A stretch of 64,000 nucleotides of DNA from Isoetes taiwanensis. Taxonomy: Eukaryota; Streptophyta; Lycopodiopsida; Isoetales; Isoetaceae. Both the position numbers and the translations under genes were made by a program. The notes beneath the pieces are model-generated. The model worked only from the letters and a program-made list of their open reading frames with translations, was not told where the DNA came from and ran no database searches. Of this stretch, positions 1 to 13,149 are shown in pieces (the first letter of the stretch is position 1; each line of letters starts with the position of its first letter). The stretch spans positions 25,023,662-25,087,661 of the forward strand of contig JAJEKV010000004.1 in the NCBI GenBank assembly GCA_021234155.1. The letters are read 5' to 3'.

Positions 1-3000
1 CTTTGAAATTCTATATGTCTAAGAAGATTTAGTTCTTTTAGATGGACTACCCTTCAAAGAGGGCCGAGTAGATGAAAATCTCTATAACAAAAAGTAATAT
101 AGATGAAGATAAATGCTGCTAGATATCAGATCCGAGTCTATGACATCTTTTCTTCTGCCCAATGATTATAGAGTCATGGCATTGTGTCAACCCCATTATT
201 GATATGTCAATGCACCAATTGGTATGGCATGGATTGGCAATGCTTATGGACAGAAATTGCATAGAAACATTCCACTTTGGGTAATATAGAAACACCATTG
301 TGATGTAGTTCTAGGGGAACTAGAGATCTGCATAGTAAAGTTAAAAGCTTCTTCAATTTGGAAGTTGCATTGATGGTTTTATCACATCATAGATAGAAGC
401 GTATGAGAGGTATAATAGAGAACTTGACAGAGGGACATCGGAAGGGGTTGCATTTCTTTAGGTGTCATTGGCTCAACATGGATAGTATAGATGCACATAA
501 TGTTAATACCATGGGTCCAAGCATTTTAGCTATTCAAAATAATTGCATCAAGGTGGAGGTATGGAAAAAGAGTTTCTTTATTCTATGGTACCTACCATCC
601 CACGTGATGGGAAAGAAGAGATGACGCTCTAGAATACACAACTTATGTGAATCCTTCCAACATTTATCGCGACTAGAATTCTTCCTATCTTCCCTTCATG
701 GGACTTGATGTATTCTATCTTATGTATTTATAAATCGATACTCTTATCCTAAAAATATAAAAAAATTAATACAACATTTCTCCAAGAAGTTTTGATGAAT
801 ACCCATTACCAATTACTAGCATAGAATAAAAAACATCTCAATGAGTATTGACACTTTTATATAATCTCTCATCATCTTTATTTTGGTTAAGAATACAATT
901 TTTAGATGACAATCAATACCCGCATTGCCAATACAGTTTCAAATCAAGTATTAAGAAACAACTATATTTTTTGTGTGATTGTTAGTTCCATTTAGAATTT
1001 CATAGTCTTGAAAGAAAGAAAAAATGTTACCTCCTACATAATCTTGGTTGACATCTTGTAAAACTAAGTTGTTTTGGCTTAAAGCTAAATAAGATAAGCT
1101 TTTCTCCAATAGAAAAGCTTGATCAATGTCGATTATCAATTATTAGCATAGAATAAAAACATCCGAATGAGGATTGAATACACTTTGTAAGTGCATCCAC
1201 GAACTTCACAATTAATCTTTAAGTCGAGATTAGATGAAGTAAAGCCGTTCTATAGTGTAATTAAAAAAGGCCAAATAGAAAACCTTGCAAATGGTTTCTA
1301 ACATTGTCCTTGTATTATCGTATAATCACCAAATGCAATCAATGATAGGAATTTGGCATCGGGAAGGAATTTGTCGTAGTAGCTCGGGGACTACCCATGG
1401 CACTTTGTCACCAATAATGTGTGCATAGGCAACTGGGTAAGCAAAAGATAGGGATTTGCGGCAAGTAGGTAGTGAAGGATTAGTAGCATTGCTCATTATC
1501 ATAGGTAAACAAAAACTGTCCATCAACTGGTAATCCTACTTGCTTCACAAGTTTGTAAGCCATCTACCGACGAGGTGTAGGTTATGAAGAATAGGCTCGT
1601 GGAAATAACCATCGTAGCAAAACCTGAGGATAGAAGCAAGAACCTAAGGAAGACCCTTCATTTTCCTTTGCAAACTCTAGACTCGCATCCATTTATATAA
1701 CATGTTTGAGAGGACAAAAATGGAGGATATGCAAAAGGCTACCAAACATCAACAATACATATGTGTGATTGTCCCTTGATGATAGGTAGGTCACCACCTT
1801 TGTCCCATGCATAAATGCCTCCATTTCACACAAGTGGATCATATTTTGGGCTGGTTTATTTATTTATTTAGTTTTTAATATTCCCTCCTCCAACACTCAG
1901 AAGTTGGGAACATCATGGAACCTAACTATAGGAGAATCATCCATTGAATATTTGTCTTAACTTTGGCTAAAAAATAACACATAAAAATCAAAGTGTGTTA
2001 ATAAAAAGCAACGTGCTAAGCTAACTTTGGGTTCATCTTCCTCCCATAAGGATCAAGTTAATAAGGGTCCACCAATGAAATAACATTTTTGGTACATGTG
2101 GTGTGGGGATTTTGCAACCGACAATATGTAGGCTCGATCTACACATGTGACAAACATCGATGGTATATTGACAATGTGAAGGTGCATTTTAGGTGACTTG
2201 ACATAGCGTTATGATCTATTGTCACCTCCATAGGCGGATGACCTTTGAACTATGTAACATCATTGTTAATTGTAGATTCTTTGGGTTCACGTATGGTTAT
2301 TCAATGCCGCCAACTTTGTATTAATTTTGCTAAGTTAACTAAGCATAATGAAGATAAATTTAGTTCAGATATATCCATTTAAAAATTACCAAAATGTCTC
2401 CACAAACGAGGTGCTTAGCCAATATGAAGACCAACCAAATAAAATGTGCCCCTTACTAAGAGTAAAGATAAAAGTTTTTCCAAAGACATTAAGATCATTT
2501 GAGATAGAATTAAAATATTCAAGTTACTTAAATTTTTAATGTGTGTTTTAAATAACTACTCAAAGTAGCATAATGTAAATTTTAGTTCCATTTTGATGAA
2601 TTTTAATTTTATTGAAAGTCTACAAATTTGATGACTATTTACCATGTCCAAAATGCCCCTTTTGTTTGGGGGCATTATAGTAATTTGAGCAAAACATGAG
2701 GCATTCCGATAAATTTTCTTATGAAAAAAATAACTAACTCTAACTAGAATTACTTAGAAATAGCTTAACTACTAGTTGCCACCATGAATTCGAAGAGATA
2801 CCATGTATGGGAAATATTGCATTTTGGCAAATGCAAAGGAAATATAGGGCAATTTTATAGCCTATCGAAAAATCTTCTAATGTTTTCCTAAATAGTCGAT
2901 ATTTTAAGTTATGAACCTGGAAATTAGTACTAACTCTTATAGAAAAAATACATGAAAATCTACTAAAGCTTTTCATGCCATGCAATAGATTGGGGTCGCC

Positions 3001-5115
3001 TCACACCGCGACTCCCCATGGTCGCGGGTTTCAGATATCCCAAGCCCCTTTCCATCGTGACGCCATTGCGGGGATGTCGCTATCGAGCATGTCCTCATGG
3101 GGGCTCTACCAAGACTCCATCCCCATTGATCCGCCATATCTCTCTTTGTCCATCAAGCTCCTCCTTTCACGCTGGTAGGCATATGAAAATTCTTTTTGCT
3201 AAAATGTTTGCATGAATTCAATCGATTTGGTTTAAATTCATCCCCGCTTCATATTCCCATACAAGGATCATCGAAAGTGGAACTTTACCGTTGGTATGTC
3301 CATGGCACCCTCAGCCAATCCAAGCCCCCAAACATCAACAGTGGATTAGCAAAGAGACAAGAAAAGAAAAAAGACAAAACACACGAGAAAAACCATGGCT
3401 ATGAAGAACCCTTCATCGAATAGAGGCCAATGGACGAGCAACATTGTTTAACATCTTAGAAGAGGTTAGTAAGAGTATAGGATTTTCAATTAGACAGTTC
3501 TAAGAGGTTTAGAATTTCCTACATCCGACAAAGATAGTAGGATGAAAATGAAATGAAATTTGATTATTACGCCACGCGGAGACCGCCAAGTCTATAAGAC
3601 GTTCCAACTTGTACATTCAACATTATAAAACAAATCATCTAATGCATCCTTTTGATAGTAATGCATTAGTCTCTCCTATCTCTAACTCATCTACTTTAAG
3701 GTTCTTAAAACATCATCCCTACACTCTAAAATATCAATGATACATCTCCCAATAATGTAATCAAAGAAAGCCATCAATGTGTCGCAAGACATACATCATA
3801 TACTTCTTTCTCAATATCTCAGAAGCATGGCAAATGTAGAAGTACATGTTCCTCACCTTCAAGTATCCCCGCTTCACATATCTTACACAATCTAAGCTCG
3901 TGAGGAATGTCATTCCACCCGCCTACTTCAACACCCAACATATGTGAGCTCGGCCTCATCATCTTGGATGGCATGTCTATACTTCGTGGGAAATCCCTCT
4001 TTGCCAAATACTTTGCCTCCACGCAATGTAGGATTAAGCCATCGCCTTATAAAACTCCCTTTTACAACAAGATCTTTCCATGTCCTATGAAGAACATTCA
4101 TTTTGACCTATGTGCTGATATCATCTTTATACAAAGATAAATCATAAATATTCATCCCCATCTTGCCATCCACCGAATTGTATTTTGCACATACTTAAAT
4201 CAACACCATATAGTATTCCGCTTGAAATCTTATAGTATTTTGCGAATCTTGTTATACAAGATAGCAAATTTTGTAACTTGCATACCCCACAAATGAGGAA
4301 CTCTTTACGCTGGTGTAGATTAAGGAATAAGGGGTGAATATACCATCCAACTACTCACCTTCCCACCCCTGTGTGAATATGCACCCAAACCAAAGGGGGT
4401 TTAAAGGGGATTTTAATTTAAATGTGTTGGACCCAATGGTTGTGTTAATTAATGTCAATGGTAGTTATGTGTTGTTGTTAATGTCAATGGTTGTTATGTG
4501 TTGGTCGTTATGTGTTGGGGATTTAATTTTTATATGTTGGATGTTAAGGTTTGTGTTGCAATTCTTAATTTCTTGGGGCCTTGTGGACGCCATTACAACC
4601 TCCTGTGACAAAAATTTTAGAATTCAAACCGTAAAAAACTAGAATTCATTTGAGGCTTTCATCAATTGTAGCCTTTGAATTTCATCACAATAAAACAAAT
4701 AGAACATAAGAAAAGTTACCATAAATGTGATTGATCCCATTATTCGAAGTCGTGAAAGTTTGCAACACCCATACGTAAACATTTTCGAACCTGAATTTGG
4801 GCAGCTGTTCTTTGGCCTCATGGATTCTCATGGTGAGAAACCAAAATGGGAAACCTTTCCGCGAGCAAAGTGTCAAGGAATCTAGAAGCCTCAAAATCTA
4901 AAATGTATGGTACTTGCAAGTTTCATTCAATGAGCCATAAACAATATCCAATATTGCATCCTCAGATATTAATCACCGGTAGGATGTGAAAGCCTACCAA
5001 ACCCGGCCGGAAAAATTGCTGTTTTAGCATAGATAACTTAACCAAAACATATCCATATCATACACTATCAAAAGATCTCTAGAGACATTTCTAACGCACA
5101 AAAATCATCTCCCTC
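1..5115. repeat. Copy 1 of a ~5.1-kb long direct duplication (left end beyond window)
   Basis: This stretch aligns end to end with 20261-25385 in the same orientation. Landmarks in the same order include ATATGTCTAAGAAGATTTAG at the start, a LINE C-terminal fragment in the middle, and AAACCCGGCCGGAAAA followed by GCTGTTTTAGCATAGATAAC near the end; similarity fades at about 5115. The copies differ every few tens of bases, mostly by one-base indels in homopolymers and by C/T changes at CpG. No primer-binding site follows this copy and no polypurine tract precedes the other, so I read it as a segmental duplication (or a misassembled haplotype) rather than a pair of LTRs. Apart from the LINE fragment I see no gene in it. 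Confidence 0.88.
3740..4330 (-). pseudogene. LINE reverse-transcriptase C-terminal fragment, frameshifted (copy 1)
   Basis: The minus strand encodes pieces of a non-LTR retrotransposon C-terminus. They include a stretch reading SSHMLGVEVGGWNDIPHELR and then LCKICEAG...EEHVLLH, the Cys/His motif found after the RT domain of many LINEs. The reading frame is broken several times. The matching stretch at 23978-24451 is open for 157 codons, so the breaks here are either decay after duplication or consensus errors. No RT catalytic domain is present. The fragment lies inside the long duplication and was copied with it. Confidence 0.7.
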
Positions 5116-5119
5116 TTTT

Positions 5120-6420
5120 GCATGAATGGCGCAAAGGTTTGCGGCCACTAAAAGAGTTATCGTAGGCCTCAAAGAGCCTTCTTTGCGCTAAAATTGCAAA
5201 AGTCCGAAGTTTTGGGTCGGTCTTGAATTTTGTGCTATCTCCTAACCAACCTCCTGGAAGGGCAGCTCTTATCGAAGCCTCGCGGACTTCTGATACTTAC
5301 GATCTCCGTGAAGCGTCCTGGGCCCCACGCTGGCGAGGCTTCCCAGGTAGCAGTGCTTGGGAGGCGCCCCTTTTTCCGGGTAACGCCTTGCCCGCTAGGA
5401 TGAGGCAGTGAGGCATCCACCAGCTCTTGCCTCCGGCTGAGCTCATATTCTTCCCAATGTTTCTCGACATAACCTTCAATCTCCTTGTATTGGCTGCGGA
5501 CTTATGGGGTTAAAAATTTCTTCTCCAGCCTTTTTCTTTGGTGTTTGTCCCATAGGATTAGGTCCCTATTTGATTCTCTTGTTTTCCCTATTGGCTTCTT
5601 CCGGTCTTGTTGTTCTCTGCCGGCCTTCTCTGCTCCCCTGTTTCCCTCACGGCTCGCTCCATGTCGCCCACCTGAGCCAACCGGCCGGGCGCGCCGCCCG
5701 ATCAGTTCAAAGGTGGCGGTCGAGTAGGCGGGTCATATCAATCTGGACTATTGTTAAGTAGTCCGTGATATCGAGGATCCGAGTCCACATAAAACTTTGG
5801 GTAGGCTCGCGCCTTTGTGGTATATGGGTAGCTCAAAGCTTCACAATTAATAATGGCCATCCCATGCCCCAAGTATCCTCATTCAGGACACTGGTTTTTG
5901 GTGTACCCTCGACCTCCCCGACCGTCAGCGTCTTCTCGGGCTAATGTCCTGGATGCGGGCTTCCTCAATTAATGGCTTCCTCCTCGGAATGTTCCTCACC
6001 TGGGGGGATAAAACGCAATCCAACACCCATAACTTGGTCAGGCTGCTTCGACCATAGTGTATGGCAGTTTGTTGAGGTTCAACTTTATCAAAATTGCTCG
6101 AATAATAGAAGATGGGATAAGGTATCCTAGGTGTCGTTAGCAAATTGCTGTACCCAACTCATTTAGAGGTTGTCAATCAATTCGCCAAGCCTGTCCATGT
6201 CTTTGCGATCAATGCATAGATTTGGGCTATGGTAAGGCTAGAAGGGTCCATGGTGCTCTTAATGTTGGGCTATAGGTGAGGCGCCGGGCGACAGGAGGCG
6301 AGAAGGAGGCGCCGAGGTAGGGGTGGTATGGGCTCAACCAAGGCACAAGGGTGACCTCAAGTCCGGGCTATGGCGGATGGCGAACAAAGGGCGAGAGAAG
6401 CAAGAAAAGAGACAACCGCT
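5120..6420 (-). pseudogene. GC-rich LTR-retrotransposon internal region, possible gag remnant
   Basis: On the minus strand this lies just downstream of the primer-binding site at 6856-6867, where gag is expected. It is clearly more GC-rich than its flanks. One frame gives a 72-residue open stretch at 6143-5925, preceded in another frame by an ATG reading MDPSSLTIAQIYALIAK. A charged helix-like segment (MERAVRETGEQRRPAENNK) occurs near 5670-5600. No CCHC zinc knuckle or protease motif is visible, so the gag assignment rests on position. It ends abruptly at the edge of the long duplication. Confidence 0.3.
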
Positions 6421-6855
6421 TTAACTTTTAAATTTTAAAAATTTTTAAATACTGGCGGAAAAAAAAATTATACGCATGAATATACGAGCTGGCGTCCGGG
6501 TTTTAAATGTTTTGTTTCCGATTAAAGGCGTTAAAACCCGGAAGGGCGCCGCTGTTCGGTTTCGCCCCTTTGCTCAACCTTTTTGTGCCGTTTAACAACC
6601 CTCCTAGGGTATATGGAGTACGCCCGATCCATTGGAGAAATCTCATCGACCGAGCTATGTAGAAAAAGTTATGGCGACTACAAAACTCGAATTGCTAACT
6701 CTACTTTCTGACCTTAGCCACTTCACTAGAGAACACTTCCTCCACAACTAGGTCATTCCTCCCATAACTAAGCTAACTAAAACATTAATTGCAGAGTTGG
6801 GAACTATCGAGTTAGACTATGGCCAGTGCAACAATTTTGGTCCACCAAAACCATT

Positions 6856-6867
6856 GCTCTGATACCA
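6856..6867 (-). promoter_or_regulatory. Primer-binding site complementary to initiator tRNA-Met
   Basis: The minus strand reads TGGTATCAGAGC, the classic plant LTR-retrotransposon primer-binding site matching the 3' end of initiator tRNA-Met. It lies one base from the presumed LTR end (…GAGCGTCACA). It fixes the element's orientation as minus: LTR at higher coordinates, internal region at lower ones. Confidence 0.85.
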
Positions 6868-6868
6868 C

Positions 6869-8365
6869 TGTGACGCTCCCAGAATCCATACGATGCTCCC
6901 ATCGTATAGATACGGGACTTCCCCTCCCATGGCGACTAAATCACCATGGCAGGGCCCTCCGTCGTACTCAGACTACTTGGGATGACCAAGTATCCGGGCG
7001 AGGATCACGGAGGTGTCATTCGCCCCACGTCCTCTATGGGGAATCCTATACAGCGGAAGCATACATATATGTCAGCATACAATCATAATGCATAATAATA
7101 TACCACCACGAAGGGTGGCCCATCCTCATCATCATGGCAAAGATAAACCATTCATAACAACATGAAATGACACAATAACAAGGCACTACCCTGGGCTCAG
7201 ACTCCAAGGGATCAACTGACGGCCAGGGTCTCAAGATATCAACAGACGGAAGTATAACATGGCGTTGGCTGGCATAAGACAATGGCTAGGGTTGTCCACT
7301 CCACCCGCCCCTCCTGTGCACACTTTGCAGATAGGCTGAATCATGCTATGACATGCTCGTAGCCCTCCCATCTGCGCAATCCCAAGAATCACCCTTCAGG
7401 ACTACTCCGGGTTACATCTCCCCGGTCCGATGAGGCAGGTCAGAGAGGCATCTCCTCCCCGAGTATGACGGATCCCTGGGTGTGCTAGAGAACACGTGCC
7501 CCCTTAGTGACCCTCCCATCCGTACCCGACTTACTCTCCTAAATCTAAAGGTCAGCTCACCAACCCGTTCGAGCCCAGGACGATCACATATGACTCACGC
7601 CCTCTGCCCGCCAGAGTGTCGTATTCCCATACCCGCCCACACACTCCGGCCGCGGCTGCTAAGCCCTAGCACACTCGTAGGAGTCCCAGAAGCGCTTAGG
7701 CAAGACCCCACCCCCGATTCACCCTCATACTCGTTGTCTGGTGTTGAACCACATTGTAGCATCCACAGCCAGGTAGGCTCTTGTGCACAGGTCGCAATTA
7801 TTGGGTATTAAGGGATCTAGCTAGAGACATCTCTAATTCCTAGGAAGCTTTTAGGCCTCTACCCTGCCCTTAATTCCCAATACACGGAAGAAGCAGAAAG
7901 AACTATTGTAACTATCATTCATCTATTCGGAACAATTCATAAAGAGAATTTAACCATTCCATCTACTCAAAGAAGTGTTAGCAGAAAAGAAACCTATCTA
8001 TTGACTAACCGGTGTCCTGGCTAGAGCCATGGTCACGATAAGAGTCCATCTCTCGAAACTGGTAGGTGATTGTTGGCAAATCAAGCTTAGGCTGCTGGCT
8101 GCTGCTCCTCCTTAGTCCCAAATTCGAATTTGGGAGAGAAAATGGGGTAGGACCCCTTTTCCTAGGCCCAAAATGGAAAGTCCTCTTAGCCAATCGATTT
8201 GGGCCAGGTGGCGCTCCCTTAGTAGTGATAATTAGCTAATTAGTCCATTACAATTTATAATTATCCATAATGGATTTATTAGCATCTAAATAAAACCATT
8301 ATGGTCGACCCTCACTTGGACCCTTAGGCCCAATATGTCTTGGTGACGTGTCCCGGGGTGTATCA
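6869..8365 (-). mobile_element. 5' LTR of a degraded LTR retrotransposon
   Basis: The 3' end of the LTR is set by the adjacent primer-binding site: on the minus strand it ends GGGAGCGTCACA. The 5' end is placed at TGATACACCCCGGGACACG, giving TG...CA termini and about 1.5 kb. The right boundary is inferred, because no second LTR is in the window to compare and no target-site duplication could be tested. Open frames inside are short and carry no recognisable protein. Confidence 0.6.
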
Positions 8366-8396
8366 TTATCTGTATAAATACGAAAATGTCCGCGAG

Positions 8397-9265
8397 GATT
8401 TGATATGGATATAATTCTTGAAACCATAAACTATATCCCTAAAATAAATGAATAGGATGTTATAAAAAAAACGTAGATTTAAGATGAAAATAATTACATT
8501 AGCTCACTGGTTAGATTGGTGAAAGTAGTCTTATTAGGATATTGAGTTATTTTGGTAGAGGTTCAAGCCCTTGTATTTCATATTCTAAAACCTTAGGTGA
8601 AGTCGTATAGAGGCTCGATATTTCATCGAAACCTTAAGCAAACTCGTATTTCACATTTCAAAATCATAGGTGCCCCCAATCATAAGTGACCATAAGCGAA
8701 ATGAGAGGTGCCCTGAGGCTCGAACATACAATTTGGGCCATAGGATCGATGGACCAACGACTTTGACAGTCCAGGGTACACCTCGTTTAGAAGATGTAGC
8801 ACAATAACAGGGATAACGGGGGTTTCCAGGGGGATTTGATATGAATATAATTCTTGATATCATAGACCATATCCCTAAAATAAATGAATGGGATGTTATA
8901 AAAAAAAACATAGATTGAAGATATTATTTAATCATGTTAGCTCACTGATTAGATTGGTTAAAGTAGTCTTATTAGAACATTGAGTTATTTTGGTAGAGGT
9001 TCGAGCTTCCGTATTTCATATTCTAAAATCGTAGGCGAAGCCGTATAGAGGATCGATATTCCATTAAAACCTTAAGCATACTCGTATTTCACATTTCAAA
9101 ATCATAGCAGCCCCAATGATAAATGACCATAAGCGAAATGATAGGTGCCCAGAGGCTCCAATATATGGTCTGGGCCATATGATCGATGGACCCGACGATT
9201 GTGGCAGTCCAGGGTGCACCTCGTTTAGAATATGTGGCATGATAACAAATCACCTTGGAGATGGG
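8397..9265. repeat. Tandem duplication, 2 x ~430 bp, each with a tRNA-like core
   Basis: Unit 1 starts near 8397 and unit 2 near 8831, both with GGATTTGATATG. They share successive landmarks such as TAGCTCACTG.TTAGATTGG, CACATTTCAAAATCATAG and CAGTCCAGGGT.CACCTCG. Each unit carries pol III-like boxes: an A-box-like TTAGCTCACTGGTTAGA and, about 55 bases on, a B-box-like GAGGTTCAAGCC (unit 1) or GAGGTTCGAGCT (unit 2). The units differ by roughly 10%. This is consistent with a tRNA-derived SINE or a repeat containing one, duplicated in tandem. Confidence 0.75.
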
Positions 9266-9269
9266 ACTT

Positions 9270-10140
9270 TAGGCTTGAAGACCATTATTCTCATATAACA
9301 TATCTCATATTGCTGCCCGAAGAGTCCAGCATCTACCTCGATGACCCAACCTGAGTGCAACTATAAGTGCACTAGGAATAAGCCTGAGGATCTCCCCAAC
9401 TTTTACCCCCTGAGTTAGATCCTTTAAGGAGAGGAGGCCTTTATTCAGTCCTGCCCCAAGTCGAGAACTACTACGATTACCTTGCCCTCTACATGACATC
9501 CAGACACGTCGTCATTCTTGGTCATGGCTGGGACCAGCTACAATTATGATCATACATATGACATACCCTCCTCCAAGATTGATATGTAGATCATAGATGG
9601 ACTTGGCTGGGAGTAGTCTCTAGACTAACAGTGGTCTCATGCATCTACTATCTAATTTTTTGACCAGGGAGCTACTAACCTAGATTTCTATTTCTTGCAC
9701 ACATGCATCATGATCAATTCATATTAGAGAGAGCATTCGTAAAAGAACAAAATTAACATCAATCTTTTGCTTGACCATAGAATTGACAATATACAAATAA
9801 GAACAACTGAGGACAAGCAAGAACAAGGTAATAATTCACCAGAGAGAGATATCATACATAGATAACTGTTCTATGCTATTTGGACATGGTATCACCCTTT
9901 ATGGCAGCGACATGTTACACTCTTCCTTCCTTTAAGAAGAAGAACATCATTCTCATCGTCGAACAAAAGCTAACCTGCACACGATTAATTAAATTATTTA
10001 TGAAGTATACTACATGTACATGACAATATTTTATTACTCGTTTAAATCTTTAAATTTGTTACAAATTTAAGGATTGAAAAGAGTTATTTCATCAAACATT
10101 GGACAAAAATGAGTAATTAAATAGCATAGTTCCAGGGTCT
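9270..10140. other. Gene-less stretch
   Basis: AT-rich sequence with only short open frames. A GC-richer block at 9305-9540 carries a 64-codon minus-strand frame that I do not recognise. No RNA gene, repeat array or terminal repeat is visible. It may include the degraded 3' flank of the Ty3/gypsy element to the right. Confidence 0.4.
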
Positions 10141-10149
10141 AAAAGGCGA

Positions 10150-12370
10150 AAAGAAAAGAAAATCTTCTTCAGGTTGGTCTCCATTTCCCAAGTAGCATTC
10201 TTTTCACTTGCAAACTCCTAATTTTTGGGGCAATTCTTGTAGGTCGTCCTTCTAGTTGTAGATTATTTGGCTTGCAAACCTTCCTTGGGCTCTAGAAAAA
10301 ACTCCACATCCTTGTACTTAAAAGTTGGTGATCAATCGCTAGGAAACAAGCTAACATAATGTGTGAGCTCATAAGGAAGATTCTCCACTTTTTCACTTTT
10401 CTTAATGTTGTAATCCTATCTTGGAACTGGCTTCTTTGTTGCTCCAGGTCTGACATTTTCCTCTCGCATGTCATCCTTCTCAAAAAAATTAATTTGTCAT
10501 ATAAGCATTGTGCCTTGATTGTGCTTTGAGGATGCATTTTCTAGCTTCTTGCTGTAGCTAGTCTCCATATCTTGTAGTTATGCCACCTATGTCTTTGAGA
10601 TAGGATCGTGCCACGTTGCAGACATCAAACATCATAGTGAGCACAAAGGGGGATATCCATGTTGTGCAGTATTATAAGTAACTTCTTGCAAGATACAAAA
10701 AGCTTTTCCATTTGATCTTGTTGGTCCCATACATACATTGTTAGCATATCCTCGAGTACCCTATTGAATATCTTGGTCTGTCCATCCATCTAAGGGTCGT
10801 AGGCCATGCTCATGTGGAGCTTTGTACCAATTGTTTGTAATATGCCTTTCCAAAATTCTTCCATGAACTTGAGATCTTGGCTAGACACTAAATATGATGT
10901 TCTTGAAAAATATTGCCATTTCTAGAGAAGTGATTATCAATTTATAAGATTTGATGTTAGCTTCCTTGATAGGGCCACCAAGATGCTACCATTTCCTTTA
11001 TTGATGGAAGCCCTATCATAAAATCCATGGAACATATGCCCAACTTGTGTATAGATACTTTTAATGGTTGCAAATGTTTACAAATTTTGATTTTCTCTGC
11101 CTTAAGACTTTAGCACGATTGATACCTGCCAGCATATTTGGTGGTGTACTACTTCATTCTTGACTATAAGTAGTTCGTTCATATTTTTGAGGTGTCCTTC
11201 CTCTAGCTTATAGCCTTTCATTAGGTCTTGTTGTGGACTTGGCACTGAGCTTATTGTAAATATATTTTAAGAAGAAATCCAGAATTATTGCTGTTTTGAT
11301 GACATCTAGCATCTCCTTGCTGGAATATGGTGCTAGTTAAAATGTTTGATAAGGCGTCTGCCACTACGTTTAGCTTGTCGAACTTATACGTGATCTCACT
11401 CTTGAGTCGAGTTTGACCAACATCATTGGCCAATAGCAGTTGCATCAAAAAGTATTCAAGGCCCTTGTAACACATGTCAATATTGAAGAATGAGCTCATA
11501 AGGTGGTACTGCCATTTTCTAAAGCTCTTTGATAGCAAAAAGTTCTTTCTTATGTGTTGGTGGGTACTTGGACGTGTTGTGGCCTTGAACTTCTTTGAGT
11601 CATATGCTATCACATTCTCGTCTTGCATAAGCACTACTACTACTACCCTGTCTTCGGTTCTTCATCGCATGCATCCATGATGAGCTCATACGTGCTTTCT
11701 TAAGTTGGGGAGAGGAGGGAGGGGGAGGGGATTGAAGTTGATGTTAGTGCAACCTTTCATTCTTAACTTCTCTATCCATACTTCCATATGGAAATGTTTT
11801 TCTTTCTGAGCCTTTGGAACAGAGCTGCCATGTTCAAGTTCTTGACGAACTTTCTACTGTAACCCACAAAATTCAAAAAACTTTTCAAATCCTTCACATT
11901 CCTCAGAGTTGCCCACTTCTCTGTTGTATAAATCTTTGTTGTACCCATGGACAAACCCTCTGACACAGTGATGTGCTCTAAATATTCCATTGTCTCTGTA
12001 ACAAAGGTGCACTTGCTTTCCCTTCCAATTTTTTCTTTGTCAATTACTCTAGAGATTCCCTCAGATCCTTGGCATATTGTTTTATTGACTTATAGACTAG
12101 CACATCATCAAACTAGATAGATAGAATTGTAATGTCTGCAGAGACCAACAATGGGCCATGGAATGAAGCAGAGACGTGGGCATGAACCCCAAACAAGAGA
12201 ACATGAAAAAAAAATTGCTCGAATATCAAACAAAATGCAACAAGATAAATACACTAAGAAAGTAGTCCCCTTGAGGTGGTTTCCATGCTTTAGGACATGA
12301 AGTTGATTGAGGGCATCATGAAACCAAACTAAAATATGGCAAGGATGATCAATCCTTGCTGCTCCCATTA
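10150..12370 (-). pseudogene. Ty3/gypsy pol remnant: RT, RNase H, integrase, chromodomain-like end
   Basis: Read on the minus strand, the gypsy pol order is preserved across many frameshifts. RT: FDDVLVYKS (the Y/F-x-DD motif) near 12110, then EYLEHITVSEGL and a segment ending LKSFLNFVGYSRKFVKN at 11990-11850. RNase H: DENVIAYDSKKFKATTR with SFRKWQYHLMS and KFDKLNVVADALS at 11630-11340. Integrase: SMDFMIGLP near 11025 and PLQMDGQTKIFNRVLEDML near 10790. At the end, RTTYKNCPKN followed by ATWEMET near 10250-10170 resembles the chromodomain tail of plant chromoviruses. No frame is long enough to be functional, and no LTRs were identified around it. Confidence 0.8.
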
Positions 12371-12379
12371 TACTAGCAT

Positions 12380-13145
12380 AGATACAACTCCATCTATTTT
12401 CACATGTATAACATCAATAAAGATTTGCAGAGCCTTATCCATATTCGAATAGCCTCTGCCTCTATCTCTACAACCCCTATTATTCTCAAGGTCATGGTTC
12501 GGGCATCGGTGTTGAGGAATCTTTGGTCTGTTCATTAGGTTGGTATGGTCCTGTTCATTAGGTTGATCTTGAGGTTGCTGATCCTCGCTTGCGAGGTGTC
12601 ATGCCTACCTAAACATCTTGCTTTTTACATTTGTTGCTTCAAATTACGCATCTTTGAGGCAACTATTCCAATATAATCAGAGCCTTCAGAACTAGCATAT
12701 TAAGGCAAACTTATACATTCTTTTGTACAACTTAAAACATGACTTTAGTCCCAAAACAAAGAAGTTGACAAGATGGACAGTGGGAGGGTGCACTTCTTCT
12801 TCTTGTTGGCATCTCAATAAAGATGTATTGGATGTCTCTACAAAGAAAAGAATACTTTCTCCCTTCCTTATTGTCATTATAGGCAACTGTTGGATTAATT
12901 TTCCTTTGGTGTTTATTGTCTCCTTCTGTTATGCCACTATTTCTTTTGAGATCTTTCAAACTTCTCCCTCTCTATTTCAAGTGGACAATTTTGGAAAAAA
13001 CAACGTCCTTGCCTCTTTCTCAAAAAGAATTGCAACAGAAAAGAACAAGTTTAAGCCCAACTTCAAACCCTCCATTTAAAAGGAAAGAATGGCCAAATCT
13101 AGTGTAAAAAGGGATTTATACCTCTCTAGAGGAAATGCTTAGAGG
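12380..13145. other. Gene-less stretch
   Basis: Overlapping open frames of 60-118 codons lie at 12692-13107 on both strands, but none shows a recognisable domain. Upstream of the gypsy RT on the minus strand one would expect protease and gag; neither is visible. I see nothing else here. Confidence 0.4.
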
Positions 13146-13149
13146 GAAA

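Noticed and set aside
4334-4642. The plus-strand 102-codon frame in duplication copy 1 as a gene
   Set aside because: It is a translation of a short tandem repeat (AATGTCAATGGT.GTTATGTG) and is not conserved in frame in copy 2.
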